In this document: positions 56,871 through 64,000 of the stretch, in pieces
How positions within the stretch are numbered: position 1 is the stretch's first letter
Layout of the letters: every line of letters starts with the position of its first letter
Assembly: GCF_900119185.1 (NCBI RefSeq)
Contig: NZ_FPJE01000008.1
Coordinates: forward strand, 1 to 64,000
Direction: 5' to 3'
Length of the DNA stretch: 64,000 nucleotides
Source: Sinomicrobium oceani
GTDB taxonomy: Bacteria; Bacteroidota; Bacteroidia; Flavobacteriales; Flavobacteriaceae
Notes under the pieces: model-generated
The model's input: the letters and a program-made list of their open reading frames with translations, nothing else
Database searches by the model: none
What the model was told of the DNA's origin: nothing
Program-made: the position numbers and the translations under genes

Positions 56871-59423
56871 TTAACTGTTTGTTGGTTCTTCTGCTTTTTT
56901 TATAGCGATGGTCAATTCGTCCCTATCCTTGTCCAGGTCCATAAAAATACTGTCTCCTTCACCCAGTTTCGAAGTGATGATCTCTTCGGCGAGGGCGTCT
57001 TCGATATATTTTTGTATGGCCCTTTTCAGCGGACGGGCACCATACTGCTTATCGAACCCTTTCTCCGCGATGTAATCTTTGGCCTTACCGCTGAGCTTAA
57101 GATTGTAGCCGAGATCTTTGATCCGCAAATACAATCTTTCCAGTTCGATATCGATGATTTTGTGAATATCTTCTCTCTCGAGCGGATTAAACACAACGAC
57201 ATCATCGATCCGGTTAAGAAATTCGGGAGCAAAGGCTTTTTTCAGGGCATTTTCGATAACGCTTTTCTGATATTCGCCTTCCTGAGCTTTTTTGGCTGTG
57301 GTGCCGAATCCGACTCCCTGTCCGAAATCCTTGATCTGTCTGGCTCCGATATTCGAAGTCATGATAATGATCGTATTTCGAAAATCTACTTTTCGTCCGA
57401 GACTGTCTGTCAGGTAACCGTCGTCAAGCACCTGTAAAAGCATATTGAATACATCCGGATGCGCCTTTTCGACCTCGTCGAGAAGAATGACCGCATAGGG
57501 TTTTCTACGGACTTTTTCGGTGAGTTGCCCGCCTTCTTCATAACCTACGTACCCGGGAGGTGCTCCGATAAGCCTTGATATGGCGAATTTCTCCATGTAT
57601 TCGCTCATGTCTATACGGACCAGCGAATCTTCCGAATCGAAAAGTTCCCTGGCCAGTACTTTGGCCAGCTGGGTTTTACCTACACCGGTTTGCCCGAGGA
57701 ATATAAAGGAGCCTATCGGCTTGTTCGGATCTTTGAGTCCGGCGCGGTTTCGCTGTATGGCTTTCACGACTTTATTAACAGCTTCATCCTGTCCGATAAC
57801 TTTCCCTTTGATGAGTTCGGGAAGTTTGGCAAGTTTGCTGCTTTCTGCCTGCGCTATACGGTTTACAGGAACTCCGCTCATCATGGATACCACATCAGCA
57901 ACGTTGTCTTCGGTAACGGTTTCCCGGTGAAGTTTGCTTTCTTCTTCCCATTTTTCCTGGGCGGAGGCAAGGTCTTTCTCCAGTCGCTTTTCATCGTCAC
58001 GAAGCTTTGCAGCTTCTTCGTATTTCTGTTTTTTAACTACCGAATTTTTCAGTACACGCACATCTTCGAGCTGTTTTTCCAGTTCGAGGATTTGTTTGGG
58101 AACTTCCATATTGGTAATATGTACCCGTGATCCGGCTTCGTCCAGAGCGTCAATAGCCTTGTCCGGAAGGTAGCGATCGGTCATATAACGACTGGTGAGC
58201 TTCACACAGGCCTCGATAGCTTCTTCCGTATAGTTTACGTTGTGATGCTCCTCGTATTTTTCTTTGATATTGTGAAGAATCTCAATGGTTTCTTCAATGC
58301 TTGTAGGTTCCACGATCACTTTCTGGAAACGTCGCTCGAGGGCGCCGTCTTTCTCGATATACTGACGGTACTCGTCCAGTGTGGTAGCTCCTACACATTG
58401 AATTTCTCCTCTGGCCAGTGCAGGTTTGAACATGTTGGAAGCATCCAGGCTTCCCGTTGCTCCACCGGCACCTACGATAGTGTGGATCTCGTCTATAAAG
58501 AGGATGATGTCATCGTTCTTTTCCAATTCGTTCATCACAGCCTTCATCCGTTCCTCGAACTGTCCCCGGTACTTGGTACCGGCAACAAGAGAGGCCAGGT
58601 CGAGTGTCACTACACGTTTGTTGTAGAGGATACGGGACACCTTCTTCTTGACGATCCTCAGGGCAAGCCCCTCGGCGATGGCACTTTTACCTACACCGGG
58701 TTCTCCCACCAGTAACGGATTGTTTTTCTTTCTACGGCTGAGTATCTGTGATACCCGTTCTATTTCCTTTTCTCTTCCCACTACGGGGTCCAGTTTACCT
58801 TCTTCGGCCAGTTGGGTAAGATCCCGTCCGAAATTATCCAGCACCGGAGTTTTGGATTTTTTGGTCGATTTACCTCCCGAAGGGTTGTTGAACGGGTTGT
58901 CCCGCGATGGCTCTTCCGGTGTTCCCGGTTCGTCCGAATAGGACTCGGCGGAAGGCAGGTCTATATATTCGTCTTCACTTGCACTCATAAACTTAAATTG
59001 TTCTTTTACCCCGTCGTAATCTACTTTAAGTTTATTAAGCAGTTTGGTCGTGGGGTCGTTTTCGTTTCTCAATATGCACAATAAAAGATGCGCTGTGTTT
59101 ATGGAGGAACTCTGAAAGAGTTTTGCTTCCAGAAATGTTGTTTTCAGAGCGCGCTCCGCCTGCCTGGTCAGATGCAGGTTTTTTTTATCGCTTGCAACAA
59201 AGGCAGTACCGGAATTTGCCGGACTCAGTATTTCCACTTTTCTCCGTAGCACATCCAAATCCACATCCATTGCATGAAGTATATTAATTGCTTTGCCACT
59301 ACCGTCACGCAGCAGTCCAAGCATAAGGTGTTCCGTGCCTATAAAGTCATGTCCGAGACGTAAAGCCTCCTCCTTGCTATAAGCAATAACATCTTTTACT
59401 CTCGGTGAAAAATTGTCATCCAT
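56871..59423 (-). CDS. clpC: ATP-dependent Clp protease ATPase subunit ClpC
   Basis: The 850-residue AAA+ unfoldase has an N-terminal Clp-N double repeat (1-150), Walker A GEPGVGKS at 240-247, a UVR/coiled-coil middle domain ([19 protein letters not shown]), second Walker A GQTGVGKT near 577-584, and Clp C-terminal domain D2-small. It works with ClpP to degrade proteins. The UVR motif marks ClpC rather than ClpA or ClpB. It is a single-gene transcript ending at 56804-56844. It is divergent from gyrA across 516 bp. Confidence 0.95.
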   Translation of the reverse strand: MDDNFSPRVKDVIAYSKEEALRLGHDFIGTEHLMLGLLRDGSGKAINILHAMDVDLDVLRRKVEILSPANSGTAFVASDKKNLHLTRQAERALKTTFLEAKLFQSSSINTAHLLLCILRNENDPTTKLLNKLKVDYDGVKEQFKFMSASEDEYIDLPSAESYSDEPGTPEEPSRDNPFNNPSGGKSTKKSKTPVLDNFGRDLTQLAEEGKLDPVVGREKEIERVSQILSRRKKNNPLLVGEPGVGKSAIAEGLALRIVKKKVSRILYNKRVVTLDLASLVAGTKYRGQFEERMKAVMNELEKNDDIILFIDEIHTIVGAGGATGSLDASNMFKPALARGEIQCVGATTLDEYRQYIEKDGALERRFQKVIVEPTSIEETIEILHNIKEKYEEHHNVNYTEEAIEACVKLTSRYMTDRYLPDKAIDALDEAGSRVHITNMEVPKQILELEKQLEDVRVLKNSVVKKQKYEEAAKLRDDEKRLEKDLASAQEKWEEESKLHRETVTEDNVADVVSMMSGVPVNRIAQAESSKLAKLPELIKGKVIGQDEAVNKVVKAIQRNRAGLKDPNKPIGSFIFLGQTGVGKTQLAKVLARELFDSEDSLVRIDMSEYMEKFAISRLIGAPPGYVGYEEGGQLTEKVRRKPYAVILLDEVEKAHPDVFNMLLQVLDDGYLTDSLGRKVDFRNTIIIMTSNIGARQIKDFGQGVGFGTTAKKAQEGEYQKSVIENALKKAFAPEFLNRIDDVVVFNPLEREDIHKIIDIELERLYLRIKDLGYNLKLSGKAKDYIAEKGFDKQYGARPLKRAIQKYIEDALAEEIITSKLGEGDSIFMDLDKDRDELTIAIKKAEEPTNS

Positions 59424-59939
59424 AATTTTATCTCCTTTCGATTTTCCCCGGAATCAAAATCAAGGTATGGGTTACGGGGAACAGGTTTAAAAATAATAAA
59501 AATCCATAACAGTATTACAAAAACCATACCCTTTGAAGTGGAACGTACTGCTAATAGACGAAAAATCTATGAAAAACAAAAATTTTTAAGCCGTATTTTA
59601 TTAACGGTTTTTGAGGGTACGGGCGGGATGCGGGACATCTTACTTTTCGGATTCCTGTCTTTTTCACAAAAACCGGGAGAAAAAACGGTCCTTCGGAAGC
59701 GGAGCGATAGTCTGTAGCTTCCCCAAACGGCCTGTCCTGGCTACCGGGGAGTGTACTTCGGGTAAAAGCGCTGAGACCATAATATATTGGTAGTCACAGG
59801 GGTCTGATCACATGCCGTATACCTGCATTTACTGTTGATAAAATACTTAAAAAAGGAAGGTCTTTTGCCGGAGGAAAGTGAATAAAATCCGTATATTGGC
59901 TCGATTTGAAATTAAACCTGTATAATTAATTTTTTTAAT
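59424..59939. other. 516-bp intergenic region between clpC and gyrA
   Basis: No credible CDS is seen. A 60-codon open frame at 59611-59793 has no family features. From about 59717 to 59820 there is a structured stretch: CCCC (59721-59724) can pair with GGGG (59747-59750) enclosing a smaller GGCC/GGCT stem, followed by GCTGAGA and GTCTGATCA elements. The rest is AT-rich and should contain both divergent promoters, for example TTTG followed by TAATTTTT just before gyrA. Confidence 0.4.
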
Positions 59940-62462
59940 ATGGCAGAAGGAGAAAAGCTGATCCCTATTAACATTGAAGATGAGATGAAGTCGGCTTACA
60001 TCGATTATTCGATGTCGGTCATTGTGTCACGTGCGCTTCCGGACGTAAGGGACGGATTGAAGCCGGTACACAGAAGGGTTCTGTTCGGAATGTATGAACT
60101 GGGCGTACTCAGCAATCGACCTTATAAAAAATCGGCGAGGATAGTTGGAGAGGTTCTGGGGAAGTACCACCCGCACGGGGATAGCTCCGTATATGATACC
60201 ATGGTAAGGATGGCCCAGGAATGGAGCCTTCGTTACATGCTGGTTGACGGACAAGGTAACTTCGGTTCGGTAGACGGTGATCCGCCTGCTGCGATGCGAT
60301 ATACCGAGGCACGGATGCGTAAGATCTCGGAAGACATGTTGGCAGATATAGACAAAGAGACAGTGGACCACTCCCTGAACTTTGACGATACGCTGAAAGA
60401 ACCGACAGTACTGCCTACCAGGGTACCCAATCTCCTTGTTAACGGCGCTTCCGGAATTGCCGTAGGTATGGCGACCAATATGCCTCCCCATAACCTGGCG
60501 GAAGTTGTGGACGGTACGATAGCCTATATCGACAATCACGATATAGAGATCGACGAACTGATACAGCATATCAAAGCACCGGATTTTCCAACCGGAGGAA
60601 TTATCTACGGATATGACGGCGTACGGGAGGCTTTTAAAACCGGTAAAGGAAGAGTCGTTATCCGTGCCAAAGCGGTCATCGAAGAGGTACAGGGACGCGA
60701 ATGTATAATTGTTACCGAGATTCCGTACCAGGTAAACAAGGCGGAAATGATCAAGAAAACCGCAGACCTGGTCAATGAAAAGAAACTGGAAGGTATTTCC
60801 AATATCCGTGACGAATCGGATCGTAACGGTATGCGTATCGTATATGTACTCAAAAGAGATGCGATACCCAATATCGTTCTGAATACCTTATATAAGTATA
60901 CCGCACTGCAATCTTCGTTCAGTGTGAATAATATCGCACTTGTAAAAGGACGTCCGCAATTGCTGAACCTCAAGGAAATGATCCATCATTTCGTAGAACA
61001 CAGGCATGAGGTTGTTGTTCGCCGTACGGAATATGAACTGAAGAAGGCCGAAGAGCGGGCTCATATCCTGGAAGGACTCATCATCGCTTCGGATAATATA
61101 GACGAGGTTATCGCTATTATACGAGGGTCCAGCAATGCGGAAGAAGCCCGGGGAAAACTCATGGAGAGGTTCTCACTTTCGGAAGTTCAGGCCAGAGCGA
61201 TCGTAGAAATGCGATTGAGACAACTTACAGGACTGGAGCAGGACAAACTGCGTGCGGAATATGAAGAGATCAAACAACTGATCGAAGAATTAAAGGATAT
61301 CCTGGCCCGTAAGGAACGCAGAATGGAGATCATCAAAGAAGAACTTCAGGAGGTCCGGGATAAATACGGCGACCCGAGAAGATCTACGATAGAATATGCC
61401 GGAGGTGACCTGAGCATAGAAGATATGATTCCGGATGAGCAGGTTGTTATAACCATTTCGCATGCGGGATATATCAAGAGAACTTCCCTGTCCGAATACA
61501 AAACCCAGAACAGGGGTGGAGTGGGGCAAAAGGCATCCAATACGCGTAACGAAGATTTCCTCGAGCATCTTTTTGTAGGAACCAATCACCAGTACATGAT
61601 CTTCTTTACACAGAAAGGAAAATGTTTCTGGCTCCGTGTTTATGAAATACCGGAGGGCACAAGGACTTCCAAGGGCCGTGCGATACAGAACCTGATCAAT
61701 ATCGAACAGGATGATAAGGTGAAAGCTTTTATCTGCACGAAAGACCTTAAAGATGAAGCGTACATCAATAATCACTATGTGATTATGGCCACCAAGAAAG
61801 GAATCGTTAAAAAGACTTCCCTGGAGCAGTATTCCCGTCCGAGACAAAATGGTATCAATGCCATAACCATCCGTGAAGACGATGAATTGCTGGAAGCGAA
61901 ACTCACCACGGGTACCAGCCAGGTGATGCTCGCCGTACAATCGGGTAAAGCAGTACGTTTTGAGGAAGAAAAGACCAGACCCATGGGACGAAACGCTTCG
62001 GGAGTACGGGGGATTACCCTCGCCGATGATTCGGATGAAGTGGTCGGGATGATCACCATTGATAACCCGCAGGAGGAAAGTGTTCTTGTGGTTTCGGAGA
62101 ATGGTTACGGAAAACGAACCTTTATCGATGACCCTGAAGACGGCAGCCCTATATACCGAATTACAAATCGTGGAGGAAAAGGTGTAAAAACCATTTCTAT
62201 TACGGAAAAAACCGGTAAATTAGTAGCCATAAAAAGCGTATCGGACACGGACGACCTGATGATTATAAATAAATCGGGCATCGCTATTCGTTTGAAAGTG
62301 AGTGATCTGCGCGTTATGGGCCGTGCCACCCAGGGAGTGAGACTTATCAGTATCAAAGGTAAGGATTCTATTGCTGCGGTAGCTAAAGTCATGCGTGAAG
62401 AAGAAGCCGAAGATCTGGAACTTGACGGAACCGATACGGATATTACGGAGGCCGATGTGTAA
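59940..62462 (+). CDS. gyrA: DNA gyrase subunit A
   Basis: The 840-residue type II topoisomerase subunit has catalytic Tyr121 in AMRYTEARM. Ser82 and Asp86 in GDSSVYD correspond to E. coli Ser83/Asp87, i.e. the quinolone-sensitive form at these sites. The GyrA box QNRGGVG (523-529) in the C-terminal pinwheel identifies it as gyrase and not topoisomerase IV. It is followed 108 bp later by a TPR lipid/periplasmic protein gene. Confidence 0.97.
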   Translation: MAEGEKLIPINIEDEMKSAYIDYSMSVIVSRALPDVRDGLKPVHRRVLFGMYELGVLSNRPYKKSARIVGEVLGKYHPHGDSSVYDTMVRMAQEWSLRYMLVDGQGNFGSVDGDPPAAMRYTEARMRKISEDMLADIDKETVDHSLNFDDTLKEPTVLPTRVPNLLVNGASGIAVGMATNMPPHNLAEVVDGTIAYIDNHDIEIDELIQHIKAPDFPTGGIIYGYDGVREAFKTGKGRVVIRAKAVIEEVQGRECIIVTEIPYQVNKAEMIKKTADLVNEKKLEGISNIRDESDRNGMRIVYVLKRDAIPNIVLNTLYKYTALQSSFSVNNIALVKGRPQLLNLKEMIHHFVEHRHEVVVRRTEYELKKAEERAHILEGLIIASDNIDEVIAIIRGSSNAEEARGKLMERFSLSEVQARAIVEMRLRQLTGLEQDKLRAEYEEIKQLIEELKDILARKERRMEIIKEELQEVRDKYGDPRRSTIEYAGGDLSIEDMIPDEQVVITISHAGYIKRTSLSEYKTQNRGGVGQKASNTRNEDFLEHLFVGTNHQYMIFFTQKGKCFWLRVYEIPEGTRTSKGRAIQNLINIEQDDKVKAFICTKDLKDEAYINNHYVIMATKKGIVKKTSLEQYSRPRQNGINAITIREDDELLEAKLTTGTSQVMLAVQSGKAVRFEEEKTRPMGRNASGVRGITLADDSDEVVGMITIDNPQEESVLVVSENGYGKRTFIDDPEDGSPIYRITNRGGKGVKTISITEKTGKLVAIKSVSDTDDLMIINKSGIAIRLKVSDLRVMGRATQGVRLISIKGKDSIAAVAKVMREEEAEDLELDGTDTDITEADV

Positions 62463-62570
62463 TTTTGTTAAAAAATTATATTAAGTTTACCGTAAATCAA
62501 AAAATAAAACCTAATCTTGAGCCGTTTTAACGGATATAATTAAAAAGAAAACTATTTTAATTCAAGACCC

Positions 62571-63845
62571 ATGAAGAAAAAGATTTTTATTTTTTCTGCG
62601 TTGTTAATTTCTTCTTTATCCATAGCACAGAAGAAAGAGTTGAGGGATGCGGAGAAAGCGTTGAAAAAGGGAAGTATAGCAGATGCCAGGACTGCATTGC
62701 AAAGCGTGGAGAATTCCATTGACTCCGCTGATGAAAAATACCAAGCTCAGTATTATTTCCTGGAAGGAAAACTGAACTACGAGCAGGCTAAAAAAGGCGG
62801 GGATGCCGATGAGTCTTACCAGAAAGCCGTAGAGGCATTCAAACAGCTTATCGAAGTTGAAAAAGAAAGCGGTAGTGAGAAATACACGGGTGAAGCTTCC
62901 CAGCTTATACAGACTATTTCTGCCGACCTGGTAAATTCGGCGGTCGAAGACAACCAGAATCAGGACTATGCTGCAGCAGCGAAAAAGCTTTATATGGCAT
63001 ACCAGCTCGATACCAATAATCAGGATTATCTGTATTATGCAGCTTCCAGTGCGGTAAACGGAGAAGATTACGACACGGCACTGAAGTATTACGAAGAACT
63101 CAAAGAACTCGGATACACCGGTGAAGCGGTGAAGTACTACGCGACAAATAAAGAAAGCGGTGAGCGTGAAGAACTTTCCAAAGAACAGAGAGATCTTATG
63201 GTAAAGGCCGGAACTCACGAAAAACCGGAAGAAGAAAAGACAGAATCCAGATTTCCTGAAATCGTAAAGAATATCGCTCTGATCTACTCGCAAAAAGGTG
63301 ATAGCGAGAAGGCGATTGAAGCCGTACAGGAAGCACGGAAAGTAGATCCGGAAGATGTAAATCTTTTGATGACCGAGGCCAACCTCTATATCAAACTCGG
63401 ACAAAAAGATAAGTTTAAAGAGGTTATGGAGCAGGCTATCCAGAAAGATCCCAATAACCCGATGCTGTACTACAACCTCGGAGTTATTACGGGAGAGCAA
63501 GGCAATAAAGAACAAGCCCGTAAATATTACGAAAAAGCTATCGAGCTCGATCCTACATACGAGGCAAGTTATATGAACATGGCTTCACTTATCCTCGGAG
63601 AGGAAGTAGCTATAGTTGATGAAATGAACAGCCTGGGAACTTCAAAAGCCGACAACAAGCGTTATGACGAATTGAAGGCCAAGAGGGAAGGGCTTTACAA
63701 AGATGCGATACCTTACCTGGAAAAAATCCTGGAACTGAACCCCGAAAGTGTCGAAGCAACCAAAACTTTGATGAATATCTATGGTTCTATAGGTGAAGAC
63801 GCCAAATACAGTGAAATGAAAAGCAAGCTCGAAACGATGCAATAA
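62571..63845 (+). CDS. Exported TPR-repeat protein
   Basis: The 424-residue protein begins with a signal peptide (MKKKIFIFSALLISSLSIAQ), so it acts in the periplasm or outer membrane. At least four TPR units are seen, including SEKAIEAVQEARKVDPEDVN and EQARKYYEKAIELDPTYEAS. TPR domains bind partner proteins; the partner here is unknown. It lies downstream of gyrA in the same direction and ends with a strong terminator. Confidence 0.85.
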   Translation: MKKKIFIFSALLISSLSIAQKKELRDAEKALKKGSIADARTALQSVENSIDSADEKYQAQYYFLEGKLNYEQAKKGGDADESYQKAVEAFKQLIEVEKESGSEKYTGEASQLIQTISADLVNSAVEDNQNQDYAAAAKKLYMAYQLDTNNQDYLYYAASSAVNGEDYDTALKYYEELKELGYTGEAVKYYATNKESGEREELSKEQRDLMVKAGTHEKPEEEKTESRFPEIVKNIALIYSQKGDSEKAIEAVQEARKVDPEDVNLLMTEANLYIKLGQKDKFKEVMEQAIQKDPNNPMLYYNLGVITGEQGNKEQARKYYEKAIELDPTYEASYMNMASLILGEEVAIVDEMNSLGTSKADNKRYDELKAKREGLYKDAIPYLEKILELNPESVEATKTLMNIYGSIGEDAKYSEMKSKLETMQ

Positions 63846-63875
63846 GAGTTTGTCGTACATCATAGATAACATGCA

Positions 63876-63909
63876 AAAAGCGGGAATCTGACTGATTCCC
63901 GCTTTTTTT
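63876..63909 (+). terminator. Terminator after the TPR gene
   Basis: AAAAGCGGGAATC (63876-63888) pairs perfectly with GATTCCCGCTTTT (63894-63906), loop 5 nt, followed by T7. Ends the gyrA-TPR transcript. Confidence 0.93.
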
Positions 63910-63945
63910 ATGTGTAAATGGTTTATTTAATTTTCCTGTAAATAA

Positions 63946-63971
63946 GAAGCAGGCCTGTAACGGCCTGCTTC
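63946..63971 (-). terminator. Hairpin, likely terminator of a convergent gene beyond the window
   Basis: GAAGCAGGCC (63946-63955) pairs perfectly with GGCCTGCTTC (63962-63971). The minus strand continues TTATTTAC. It probably serves a minus-strand gene lying outside the right edge. Confidence 0.7.
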
Positions 63972-64000
63972 CATAGAATGCATGAGTTATAGCGTTATTC

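Noticed and set aside
59611-59793. 60-codon plus-strand ORF before gyrA
   Set aside because: Low-complexity composition, no recognisable domain, no ribosome-binding context, and it spans a segment that folds into hairpins.
59740-59820. TPP-riboswitch-like elements (GCTGAGA and CTGATC) upstream of gyrA
   Set aside because: The order of the two elements is right, but the P2 partner of GGGG after the P3 stem and the GGnnAATnCC element are missing, and gyrA is not a thiamine gene.
1-64000. CRISPR array, prophage or integrative element
   Set aside because: I saw no regularly spaced repeats, no phage structural or integrase genes, and no composition shift apart from the edge transposase.

Overview
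This window is chromosomal DNA of a member of the Bacteroidota, most likely family Flavobacteriaceae. The evidence is the mix of genes (a DUF1015 protein, a DUF3857 envelope protein, a GapN-type dehydrogenase, the order leuA-leuC-leuD-leuB, a stand-alone histidine ammonia-lyase), the near absence of strong Shine-Dalgarno sequences, AT-rich gene starts, Bacteroidota-style lipoproteins, and a Tyr tRNA with encoded CCA. No species is claimed. The region is mostly stable housekeeping DNA. The only mobile DNA seen is the tail of an ISL3-like transposase at the left edge. No rRNA, CRISPR array or prophage is visible.

Layout. 1-463: transposase tail, terminator and tRNA-Tyr. 632-9840 (minus): miaA, a Kv-type channel with a zinc ribbon, a DUF3857 protein, a DnaQ/GIY-YIG nuclease, a YggS protein, a DUF1015 protein, a 3-hydroxyacyl-CoA dehydrogenase and a Gfo/Idh oxidoreductase. 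10092-12328: pcm and a convergent lipoprotein sulfatase. 12555-22476 (plus): an ilv operon with two successive leader-peptide attenuators, then ilvD-ilvB-ilvN-ilvC-methyltransferase-ilvA-gapN. 22613-27175 (minus): leuA-leuC-leuD-leuB. 27330-33302: a conserved Bacteroidota protein, a GNAT enzyme, then yebC, an SDR protein, glutaminase and gcvT. 33601-41303: a NUDIX-type regulator divergent from a secreted GH31 alpha-xylosidase, an exported Gfo/Idh protein, ung, a cytoplasmic PBP-fold protein and a lipoprotein FGE. 41463-45542: two tandem paralogous outer-membrane proteins and an FAD/Fe-S dehydrogenase. 45798-51134 (minus): thrA-thrB-(P-loop ATPase)-thrC. 51440-63845: nnrED fusion, hutH, a STAS-like protein, a RimK fusion, clpC, gyrA and a TPR protein.

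How the genes work together. The thr genes make threonine, IlvA deaminates it to 2-oxobutyrate, and IlvBNCD plus LeuABCD complete isoleucine, valine and leucine. Nearly the whole aspartate-to-branched-chain route therefore lies within 40 kb. A NADPH-producing GapN at the end of the ilv operon may feed the NADPH-consuming KARI (inference).

The most interesting signal is the 690-bp ilvD leader region. It holds two short ORFs rich in Ile/Val/Leu codons. Each is followed by a Rho-independent terminator, and each has a competing antiterminator that begins at or just after the leader stop codon. This is a tandem ribosome-mediated attenuator.
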